A DNA stretch of 64,000 bases from Scatophagus argus. Its lineage: Eukaryota > Chordata > Actinopteri > Scatophagidae. Below are positions 1-11,153 of the stretch, one piece after another; position 1 is the first letter of the stretch, and each line of letters begins with the position of its first letter. The position numbers and the translations under genes were made by a program. The DNA is taken from positions 6,448,001 through 6,512,000 of the forward strand of contig NC_058506.1 in the NCBI RefSeq assembly GCF_020382885.2, read 5' to 3'. The notes beneath the pieces were generated by a model that made no database searches, had not been told where the DNA came from, and saw nothing but the letters and a program-made list of their open reading frames with translations.

Positions 1-3000
1 CGTGTGTTCACCGCTGTCCGAAGGAGATCAGTAATTATAACTGCTGCCATAAGCTGCTGCGCGTATTATTTACGACGATCAGCCAACAGCCAAGTGTAGG
101 ATAATACACGAATCCTAATTATACACATACACACTTGATCAAAGTGAGTAGTGAAGGTACAGGCCTGCTGGCTCAGGCCCTGTCGCCCACATCAGCTTCA
201 CTTCTCATCATGGTAAAGGTTCAAAGAATGAGCAACGAATATGCGATTAAAAATACAGGGAAATTAGGCGGTGCGCCATCTAGTGACTGTGTAAACAGGA
301 ACTAATAGATGTTCCATGACTGGCCTGAAGAAGAGATCTGTAAACAAGATCGCATAGGAAGGATGTAAATATTAATATCTGCTTTATTTCTGCTTGTGGT
401 GGTGCTGTAGAGGTGTGACAGCCAGTGATTTATTTCATAGTCGAGTCTCTCAGTCACCAGAGTTAGATGTGCACAAATCCTGCAAAAGCAAAGAGCAGGA
501 AAGTAAAAGGATGTGCGAGTCATTGGATGGCAGTGATACAGAGATGCTGACTGATGAAAGCTATTTTGAAATCTCCATTTGGAAAATCAAACATATAGAA
601 TATTTAAGGGTAGAGCTTAGTAGTTTGTTCTCTTAAAAAAAAAAAAAGACTAAAAAGTAGAACTGCAAACATGAACTGTGCTTAGACCACAATGTGAGGC
701 GGGCTGTTCTTATAGAGGCACTAACTTCATAAGCAAGAGTCACTGCAGTGTTTTTGCTGGGAGAGTGCTGTTTTCCTAGCAGTGCAGGGACACGTACAAA
801 CCAATCACCACCTGAACCTGCATAAAGCAGTGCTTTAGACCTAATATGCCTCAGTAACATGATCATCCAACTCACAGTCTGAAGCTGTTTTTAGTTCATA
901 TGTTGGTTTCCTGGCCTGAGCTACAGAGACTGTAAAGCTGACTCAGTGCTTGCATCTACCCCCCGTGTACCACCATGGGCAGCCATTACTGGTGACGTGT
1001 AATGTTTAAAGTGTAACAATAATTAAATTGACTTTGACTCTCAGGAAAGATGCAGTGTATCATCAGAGTTTACTGAACTGATTAAGTCTGCAACAGTCTG
1101 TTTACAGTCAACAAGGTATCGCTCAGGAAGAGGAAATATTTACAAGATATTTATGAAATATACAGCTATGGACATTTATTTGAGATTACTATGAAGAGGT
1201 CATCATCAGGTAATGAATATTTTCATTACTCATCCATTTACAGCTTATTTTTTTGATTAAGTGTTTAGTTAAGTTCACTCTATAGCACTTCACTTCAAAT
1301 AGTGAACAAATATCCATCATAATGATCCGAGGTCATGCTATCAAGACCGAGGTAACATCTTATTTTATTTTATTTTATTGTATAAGATTCGCACAATTTG
1401 ACCATTCATAATGATCATTTCATTAAGCGGCCCTTCTTCTTGATGCTGCAGGCTGGCTGTGGCGCTGAGGGCGATGCAGCGACAGCCTCAGGGTGTCTTG
1501 TGTTGTTGTTTTCATGCACACTCATACTTCTTTAGAGCCTTTCTTCAAGGGTATGAAGATGGTATGGCAAAAATCCCAGAGGGGGGGAACGGAAACAGAC
1601 TGTTGTTACCACGTTGCAACTAACAGATGTTGCTGTACGTTTCTTTGTTCAAGTTGAGCAACCCCCTGTCGAACAGAATAGACTCAGATCATTTTCAGTG
1701 TTATTTTTGTGAGGGGAAAAATCCTGCTGGTCTGTGGGCCTAATACACATTCTTTGATCTCTTTGTCTGAGTTCCTGTGTATCTGAGGTCCTATCAAGCA
1801 TCAACTTCACATCAAAATACACTCTGAAACAAAACATTTATCAAATACTGCCTTGGAGCACACTCACGCAGTGGCATTCATGTAACATGAGACCATGTTG
1901 GTGGCTCCATCAATTAATCTGAATGAGTAATGTGTTGTCTTACTCCATGACTGTATTTTATTTTATTTTTTTGTTTCCATTATGCCAGAAAGTTACAGTT
2001 GGGATGACGTTTGGTGGACAGAAATGCTTTGGCACAAGCATCCAACTACATTTTGGTATTCAGATCAGGGATTTCCAGTGTCAGCTGATTTTCAAAGCAA
2101 TCAACAACCATGACAGTGTGCTTTTTAAAGAGATAATCCTTCAAAGAGTTTAAAATATATTCAAAGCACAACCATTCTTCTTATCTTCAGGTGACAGAGG
2201 GCTCAAATCCCCACCAACCACAAAACCTTCAATCTCCAAGCTGCTTTTGTCAGTTTCTATTCTTAGCTTTCTATTTCAGGATAGTCATTTTCTGTATTTC
2301 TTATGAAACTGGAGGTCAAACTCCAGTCTTATTTTTTAACCTTAGAATCTGCCATTGCCATATGCCTTTCTATGAGCATTAATAGAAATCATTGTACTGA
2401 TAGCCTGTAACTGATGAGCATTTCTTTCCTCCTTCATTAAAATATTTGATTTTCCAATATAAGTTAAGGCACACTAAGGTTTTCTGGGCTGCTCGGAATG
2501 TATTGCCCTTCAGCCAAAGTGCCTCCAATTTCTCCTGTAAGATAATAAAATGAAAATACCATTTGCTTATCTTTGAATATGTGGGGATTAAGACAGTATC
2601 CTAAAAGTCAAGTATTTGTCTTCAGTTTGACTGAATAATGGAGGACAAGAAGAGGTGGCTGGATGTTCCCTGTCACGCTGCCCTCTGATTGGCCGGTTTG
2701 TGCAGTTGCTTCCATCACTTTCTGTCCGCTGACTGTGGAGATTAGGTGATGTAATTATTTTGACTTCCCCCCCCAGTAGCCTGTAGTGGTGTGAGCTCTG
2801 ATGACACAGTGAAACACAGCAGATTACAGAGAAAAGCAAAAAGATGTTGTCTTTTGAAGTAATTTAGGGCATGAATTCAGTCTGAATCACTCAAACATCA
2901 GCACACCAGTGTTTTAGACAATTTAATAATGACACAAACCAACAAAAGGCTCATCCTTGTGTGTCATTATTGTACCATCATGTTGACAAAACACACTGAG

Positions 3001-3384
3001 TCACAACCAAGTCATCACACACGTAGGATTTCAAGTTGTAAGTCATGTTCTTTTGTCCCAAGTTGATCTTACGTCATTAGATGTGTAACTTATGCCTGAT
3101 TAGTAAGTCCACGTCTCTGTTACGGCCCAGATTGATCCTTGGTTTCTCTTCTCCTTTGTTTTCTGTTAACCAACACTGTTATGGAAATTCACTTTTTATG
3201 TAAACATATAATACATGTTTTGGATCTTCTTTTAAAGAACCTGAGGGTTTAAAAGCTCCTCCAAAGCCACATTGAGAGCTGCAGTGTGAACATAGCTGAT
3301 TAATTATTTAATCTGTATATAGATAAAGCTGATCACACAATGGCTCACATTGAATTTGCGCTGTTGGTAACTGAATGCCTCGTC
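1..3384. other. Intergenic or 5' flanking DNA, no gene recognised
   Basis: I see no coding exon, RNA gene or intact mobile element here. Reading frames are short and resemble no family I know. The only simple sequence is an ATTTT-type run near 1360-1380 and short A or T tracts. The first 100 bases are somewhat richer in CpG than what follows and could be the edge of something lying to the left. Untranslated first exons of the downstream dusp10-like gene could be hidden here, but I cannot point to one. Confidence 0.5.
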
Positions 3385-3640
3385 TTAGGGGCAGTCGTGG
3401 ATCAGCGGTTAGGGTGTCGGACCCGTAACCGGTGGATCGCTGGTTCGATTCCCCGTCCCGGTGTCCATGGCTGAGGTACCCTTGAGCAAGGTACCTAACC
3501 CCCACTGCTCCCCGGGCGCTGCACGCGGTCGCCCACTGCCCCGGGTTTGCTGTGTGTGTGTGCACGTCACTTGGGTGGGTTAAATGCAGAGAACAAATTT
3601 CGTTGGAGTGAGTTCCCTCCAATGACAAGATATGTCACTT
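3385..3640 (+). repeat. tRNA-derived SINE
   Basis: The head reads like a degraded tRNA gene. A box-A-like stretch (GTGGATCAGCGGTTAG, about 3397-3412) is followed by a good box B (GGTTCGATTCC, 3442-3452), the spacing expected of an internal Pol III promoter. A tRNA-unrelated body follows, ending near 3640 with the segment containing GGGTTAAATGCAGAGAAC. This organisation is that of a teleost tRNA-SINE rather than a functional tRNA: there is no matching acceptor stem and the body runs on for about 170 bases. A second, decayed copy of the tail lies in inverse orientation near 24.1 kb. I cannot name the subfamily with certainty. Confidence 0.85.
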
Positions 3641-6600
3641 TCCTTTCCTTTATCGAAGTTTGGGGTTGAATATCTCATTAAAAAGCGATTTTCACACCAG
3701 TGTGGCAAGCAGCCATCTGTACAGGCTGGTTTTGTAGTCAATCATTATCATTCATGTCATATTTGCGATAGGGAGGAGGCGCTTCGCACTCTGCTGTTTT
3801 TCCCCCATCTACAGCCCATTCTGCTGCAGTTACAATTAACATTTCCACCCGGGTCGATGCAAGAGAAGAGATTCCACACGCTGCTGTGACACCAGTATAA
3901 AAACACATTCAATGATGTACAGACTATCTGTATTTCTCAGGAGAAGACTTTAACCTCAGTCTGGCACCAAGCTGAATTCTGCCCTCAAACAAATGTAATT
4001 TTTGTGTTTACATCAGAGAGCATGTTTTCTGAAGTCTGCCTTGTTAAAATTGAATGACAAATCATGTTCCAATGTGTAAACCCAGAAAAGATTGATCATT
4101 TTGTGCTGATTTGCATTTGTTCTCTGAAATCAACATCTGTGCAGGCCAAGGAAAGCCTTTCTTTTCATTCATGAGACCAACATTTGCTCATAGCTGAGAG
4201 CTCTTTTACTCCCATCGTAACATACACAATAATCTGCCCAATTCTGCCGCATGTCTCCACATTAAATCAGAAAGTCCGATGGTGGACTGTACATTTCCTG
4301 CACATTCCTGAGGATTAAGAAAACAACCACCATATGAAAACACAAAGGGAGCAGCCTCTGTTCATTTTGCTTTTAGTCCTTTGTTATCAATCAAGTGGTC
4401 AGATTTGACTGTCAAGGAGAAAATTGACTCAGGGCTATATTTTATATACTCAGCCCCAGACAGAGAGAGAGTAGAAACCATCTATCATATTTCAGTGCTG
4501 GATTGCAAAATTGCACTCAGTGGTGTGCAGTATGTAGTCCACCTTGTGAGGTAAGAATCTGTTCATTGATTTTCAGTCACAGCATCAGTTCCACAACAAA
4601 ATGCCTGGCTCAGTGTGTGGATGCAGAACATCCTGTAGGATCTGTGACACCAACTGTTTTAGACTTAATGCTTATATTATTATGGACATCCTGGTGTCTT
4701 CCTCCTTTTGTGCCCAGCATCCACAGCTCTTGTTCTCCATCTGTCAGTTTGTTTATGTGTTAGGACAGCAACATAAAGAGAGAAGTGGGCCGCCTTCTGT
4801 CATTTTGTGCCAACTGATAGCTAAACACGTGCAAAAATGGGGAGATGTGGACTGTCCTCTGACAGACACGGTCTGCTCAGCAGCCTCTGGAAACAACTGA
4901 CTCAGATGACTAATTTCCCTGCCATCCGCCATCTCAAAATGCCTTTTTTTTTCTCTTTTTACTGTGGTGGAGAAAAATCTTATTCATGAAGCAGGAAAAG
5001 ATGGTCTGAAGCAGTAATTTAGCAGCACATCCTCACATTATTGCCTGATTTTTGCTCTGGTGTTGTCCACTCTGCTGCGTGGGTGTTTGGCTGTCAGGTG
5101 CCTTTTGATGAAGGAGCAGCATACAGCTGGCAGAGAGAGGGAAAAGAAAGATCGCCATCAATCTTGCACAGCCAGGCAGCCATCTGCTCCCAAAAACACC
5201 AGCCCCCTCAACAGCTTGTTCCCCAAAAACACTAACTGCATCAGCTCTTCAGCTGGAGATGCACTGTACACCATGCTGCCTCAGCCTCCACTGTGATATA
5301 CATTATAGTCTCCTCTGCTGTAAGTTATTCGCTGTCGTCCTGTCCTGTATGTGAGGCGCCATCATTCATGAACATCACTTTGTATTGTTCCTGTTCTCTT
5401 TTCAAGACAAAATTGATGGGTTTTTGTTGTACTCACCACACTCTGACTGAATTTCTGAAACATTACACAGTTCAGAGGCGCTAAGCAAACTGTTTATTGT
5501 ATTGCAGGTTTTGCTCAGGTGTTTGGAAAAGAGTTAAATCATCTGGAAAGACATTAGCATGTGCAGCGGGCCCCTCTTTCTGGCTCATTCCTGTGACTGT
5601 AAAGCTGTTATCTTTATTCTGCTGGTGGGGTAGCAGTGAGCCGAAGGATGGCGTCATGATCTGCCCTCATAGGCTCATGCAGCTCTACGAACAGGAACTA
5701 AGTGGCCCTCTTCTTCTTCTTCTTTTTTAAAAAATATTTGATCTTATCTGTGTGAGGTTTTAATTCAAGTCGCTACATGTTAATATGCTTGAATCTTGAA
5801 GCGGCTAATGTGATTGCAAAGCTTAGCATACATTCCTTATTTTAATGTTAATATGTACCTAATCGTGCACATACATTTGCATTTGCCCCTCCACTTCTCG
5901 ATCCGTGCTGCAACATTTGTTTATTCAACCTAATAGAAGTAGCCAACACTGTCAACATTTCTCCTCAGTGGCTGTTCTGCATCAGCTCTCATAACTTATT
6001 CACACTTTACTGTCAGTATCTAAAGTCATATACAGTATACCTTGTAGATATATTAAGCAATCACACATACTGAGTTGTGCACTTGAGACTGTGAATCTTT
6101 CAAACAGATGAGCTATTCCTGAATTCCTATCAGCACACACAGGTGTAGGAGTTTATAACTGTGCCAGTGCAGGCATGCAGATCGGATCCTTAAGACATCT
6201 GTTTTGGCTATCAAATAGATTAGATTTCTTCTTCTACTTCTTAGTCAGCAATGAGCTTATGTAGTACGTTCCTTTTGTTTGCACTGTGTTCTGTTGTGGT
6301 TTTTTTATTTCCCCAGATCTGTCAGATTGGCTCCCACTTCAGATGTGGGATCTGGCAACTGAAGCTATCAGCAGAAGGGGGCAATAATGAAAAACTGTCA
6401 TATGACAAAAAAGAAGTCAGTGTCTTTGTTTGACAAGCGACAAATCAATTTATACACTTTGTACATCCTGTACTGTTTGGCTGATCCAAATGAAGCAGAC
6501 TGAGGCGACTAATTTTTGAAAGACAGTCACTGCAAACACACACAACAGCACACAGTGTGTGCTGTACGCTGGCAAAGGAAGTAGCTTACAGCCTTTTATC

Positions 6601-9600
6601 AGACTCCATTAGTGTGTTGGAAAGAGAGTGGAGTGATTTCACATAAACACAGTTAATTAAACACTGTTTCAATTAACCTCCTAATCAACAGTGCTCACAC
6701 AGTTTAACAGGTTTTTAGGTGAATCCTGTGGCTAACTGCCCTCTGGCTGCAGCCCGCCTTCAGGTCCAGAGAATAAATGCTCAAACATGACGGGATATTA
6801 GAGAAAAAAAAGTCTTAAACCAACTACCACACCAGATCACCACATCTGGCACGACCAGTGGTAGTTTTACTGCAATAAACCCTTTACTTAATTAAAATGA
6901 CCAATATAACAATGTAAAATTACAAGAAAAACTGCATTCAAAGCACTTAAATACTTGCGTAAAATTACTCTACAGAAAAATGCTTCCTGTTCCTGATATA
7001 TTTATTATATGTTAGATTATTAGATAGTTAGAGCCGATGCACCAGCGTGTTAAATATGGCATTTAATTGTTGCAGCTGGTCAAGGTGGAGCAGGGTTTAA
7101 CCACTGTATTTAAATCAGGGATGGGCTGACATAAATGTGATAAATGTGACAGAAAAGAAGGAAAAGCAAAGTTTTGGCCCAGGCACCTTTTGATCTTTTC
7201 TCAAATCTTGGATTTTTTGTGAAATATTGTAGAATTTAACAAACTGCTGTATTAAGGGGCCACAAGCCATGAGGTTAGGAGCCACAGGTTTAATCAAAGT
7301 CTAATCTCAAACATACAATCATATTTTGAGTGTATCATTAATATATTTTCATATAAAATTTTAATCTGAAAAATGACTACAGCTGTGCAGAGGAGTCCCA
7401 ACTTTTTACTTGTATTGTACTGTAAATGAGTAGTTACTTTCCACAATAGGACATGAAAGCTTCAGTATAGGCAAACCTCTTTTAAATCCTGTTTCATATT
7501 TGACTGTATTTTTAATACATTTCCAACACAAACATTTTTATTGTCACTGTAACGAGCCAGTCTGATGCTGTAATGCTTCACCGTAGTCTGTAGAGCATTA
7601 AACTGTATTCTTGCTGTAAAGTACCATGTCAACATGTACCAAAGAGACTTCAATGCTGTACTTTGTTTTAGTATTTTCCATCTCTCTTTCTCTCTGTGGC
7701 CTTACTGCCTGCTGAAGCTGTGACTGAGTGAGTGAAAGGGCCACTTGCCGGCCTGCAGTTTACAGTGTGTGAGAGAAAAGTGATCAGAGTGATAGTGACT
7801 TCCACCATGATAAAACTGGGTCAATGTAACCCCCACCCCCCTCCACCACAGGCAAGGCTGAAAAAGGAAAAAAAAAAAGATGAGGATACCATCACCAGAC
7901 TCTGTGCGTGGATATAAGCATGGGGACACTGGAGCGTGGTTTGCTTTCTCTGCGGGTCGGTATCTGTGTTGTGTTGGGACTGAAGGCATCCCTAGATTAT
8001 TTTGACGTGTTCCTTCCTCCCCTGTAGTCTGTGCTCTCCAGTGTCACGTTATAATCTGTCCCCCTGTATTTTCTCTCTACCCACTTTGTTTCTGTCAGCC
8101 AGTGTTGTCCTCAGAATCTGTTCCTCCCTTTGAACTTTATGGTCTTCCACTCCCTGAGAGATTCTTGATAAATATGGCTTCAAGGGCTCAGGATTAAAAT
8201 GAAAATCCACCTTAACAAACACTGTTTAAAAACAGCTATGTGATGTACGTCGGTTGGTTTGTTGCATGGAGGCTAAATCTGAAGAGTCTTATGTGGTTAT
8301 TATTTGGTTGATGCATCTCTCCCTTCAATTACTGTGGAGTTTAAAAGGTAGCTTTAGTAAATGTACTGAACGAAATTCCATTCACCTGTGTTTTGGTCGA
8401 CAACAGAAATGACCGATCTCTCAAATCCTGGACAAATAAATTATCTGTATGGCTGAATATCTCAGGGTTTACATGAACAAATATGTTGCGTTAAATCTAA
8501 ATTTTTACAACACTGAAGACTAAGAATACATGGTCTGTGTTTGCCATCTTAGTTTTAGTGGTAGCATGCTAAAATTTGCACGAGACACAAAGTGCGGCTG
8601 AAGTTCATGGGAATGTCAGTTTTTACAAATATTTATTTATAAGCCAGCTAAGTGATTGCCAAATGCATCTTGGGTGAAGATGGACGTCTGCACCAAATGT
8701 CACAGAAAGGAAATGTATTTTTCTAGATTCGTCAGTTTGCATCCACTTCTCAGTCACATGGGGAAACCCACCACACACGAGGCAGAGACAGAAATCACCT
8801 CATCAGTCTCTGTTGTGGAATGCTTACTTGTCACATCTGCATTAAAATGCATCATTTTTCTCAAGTGGGAAATCACTTGCCTTCCATCAAAACTGACTCC
8901 TGTACTTTGTCAGCCTTGGCTACGCTTTGAGCTTGGTGCTAATATCAGCATGCTAACATCCTCCGAACGTACTCACTCCTACATTTATGCCACTAGTGTG
9001 GCAAATAGTTAATTAAAGTACTTCATCAGTCAAACAACTCCTGGGTGCATCGAACATCTCAGCTTGATTGAATTGAACAGTGTTCATGTCAGAGGGCGGA
9101 TTTTCACTTTAACAACAATAATTTGTCATCTTAATGTTTGAGAGCAGCCGTATAATGAATGTTCCAAATGAGTACAAAAGATTAAAGTCTAAAGTCCTGT
9201 AGTAACTGTACCAGCCTGTTATTAATAACATCAATCATAAAAGCAATTTAATGATATGTGAAAAAAAACTATATGTATTTTATTACAAAGCGCATATTTA
9301 TAACTGCAATATTTATATATATTGCAGTCAGTTTTTGCTGTGTCATGGTGAGAAAGCTTTCTCTCCAGCTGAGTTGTATTGTTGTGTGTGGGGTGACCTT
9401 CTGTTTATACCATGGCCTAGACAAATGCTCATTTCCAAAAGGCCTAGAGGAGTCTGTTAATTTGGTTAATTCCACAGGGCTAGATGGCTAGGAGCAGAAA
9501 GTGTTTCATTTCAGATAATCACATGGCTCTCCAGCATTAAACAGTCTTTAAAGTGAAGAATCCCACTGAGCCATAAACTGACTTTGAGTCACCATGTCAT

Positions 9601-10420
9601 TTTTCTGTGACAGCAGTGCAATATGATTTGTGCCCATTCTAAGTAGTACCTATAAACAATCTACACACATCACAGATGCATTTCTATTTGTATTTGAAGT
9701 TTAATGTACTCAGACATCATTATATAGTGCATCTCTGCATTGAGAGCAGAGAACATACACTGTCCAGCTATATATTTAACTGTTTTTACCATCAACCATG
9801 ACACGTCTTGGCATGTTATTTCATGTGACTGAATGTGTCCTGTTAAGAATAAAGACTCATCAGAAGGATGAAGGTTGTTATCTTTCGTTTGATGTGGCTT
9901 TGATGACTTAGCTTTCAAGAAGTGTCACTGCTATCAGGATTATTTGCTGCTAACAGCAAACAGGTTCACAGGAAAGAAGGCAACAAAAGTCTAATGGTAA
10001 TGATATTATTTGTAAGCAGTCTAAATTTGGATGAGCACTGAAGGTCTGGTTAGTGGCCCTGGTATAAGCAGGTCACAGACTGTGATGTGCATGTTTAAAT
10101 GGATTTGGAAAATGTAATCACTAGAGTGTCATCCATTAACATCAAACATGCACCTCAGTGGGTATTCTCTTTATATAAATCCTCCTTTCATTTGCAGCAA
10201 ATGTCAAAGGAAATATGTGTGAGATGTTCAAAACTGAGATGCAACATTGTTGGTTGTTGGTTTTGTATTTGTTCTTTGTATGTGTCTGTGTGCAAAAGAC
10301 ACCTCAGGGATGATTAACAAAAATATGCAAAACAAACAATAGTTGTCATCATGTATTGTTGCTCTTTTGTTGGGGTTTTACTTTACATTCACAAATAAAT
10401 GACCTCAATTCTTTCTAAAT
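3641..10420. other. Intergenic DNA upstream of dusp10-like gene, no gene recognised
   Basis: Nearly 7 kb with no convincing coding exon on either strand. It holds short simple-sequence tracts and one fragment of a dispersed teleost repeat at 8921-8960. The dusp10-like coding exon begins with a splice acceptor at 11153, so at least one untranslated exon must lie upstream, in this interval or beyond the left edge. I could not identify it. Confidence 0.5.
8921..8960 (-). repeat. Fragment of dispersed teleost repeat (TTAGCATGCTAA family)
   Basis: The stretch containing CAGCATGCTAACAT resembles, in inverse orientation, the distal part of the longer copy at 21581-21930. Related pieces also occur at 19808-19850 and 46880-46903. 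I recognise this as a common non-coding repeat of teleost genomes but cannot give its class. Confidence 0.5.
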
Positions 10421-10968
10421 GTAATTACTAGGGATGTTCCTAACAACTCATTTCCCTGATGTTTAAACCACAATCTTAAATTTAGACTAGTCGACTAGAC
10501 TGAAAGTAAGAAAACACTTGGAAAACAGTAAAAATTGTGTACAATAAACTATAGGGTTAAACATTAAACATAACATTTGACTACAAAGACATGACATTTC
10601 AGTCTAAATCATGTCAATATGTAAATTAAAGGTGTACTATGCAGGCTAGACGTAAAATTAAAGCCAAAGTCCACTTCTTGTGTTTGATGAAATGAATGTG
10701 ACCAAAAAAAATCTATTTGTACTCCTCTGTCCAACAACACCTGTTTCCGAAGACAAAGTTCTTATCTGTATTTTAAGTGACCAAAAGCACAGAGATGACA
10801 ATTAGTGGACCAATACGGTGTTCTACATACACTTAGGTCTAGAAATGGCTCCAACATGTACATTGATATAAAAATAACAATTAGTTTACTAACCAACTAG
10901 CATTTTGGGTGATGACTAGCAAAGGTAGCAATGACTAGTTGACTAATCACCACATCCCTAGTCATTAC
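10421..10968. mobile_element. Non-autonomous hAT-type DNA transposon (MITE)
   Basis: A 532-base element at 10429-10960 begins TAGGGATGT and ends ACATCCCTA, a perfect terminal inverted repeat. It is flanked by near-identical 8-base direct repeats, GTAATTAC (10421-10428) and GTCATTAC (10961-10968). An 8-base target-site duplication is the signature of the hAT superfamily. The interior has no reading frame of note, so the element is non-autonomous. Subterminal ACTAG/CTAGT-rich sequence occurs near both ends (about 10486-10500 and 10913-10942). It lies about 190 bases upstream of the splice acceptor of the dusp10-like coding exon. Confidence 0.85.
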
Positions 10969-11153
10969 ACAGTATTGTAACCTACTAGAAGAAAAAATAC
11001 AACTGTGTTCACTGTATCAAATAAATATGTAATTGCTGCATCTTGCATCTAAACTCATGAAATGTAAAGTGTGCCCCACTTTTCTTGTCTTTGTGAAATG
11101 ACAGTAATTTCCTGACTATTCTTTTTGTCTCTCTCATCTTCTTCATTGAACAG

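Noticed and set aside
3397-3452. A functional tRNA gene, from good box A and box B sequences
   Set aside because: No closing acceptor stem, and the sequence continues into a SINE body and tail that recurs elsewhere in the window.
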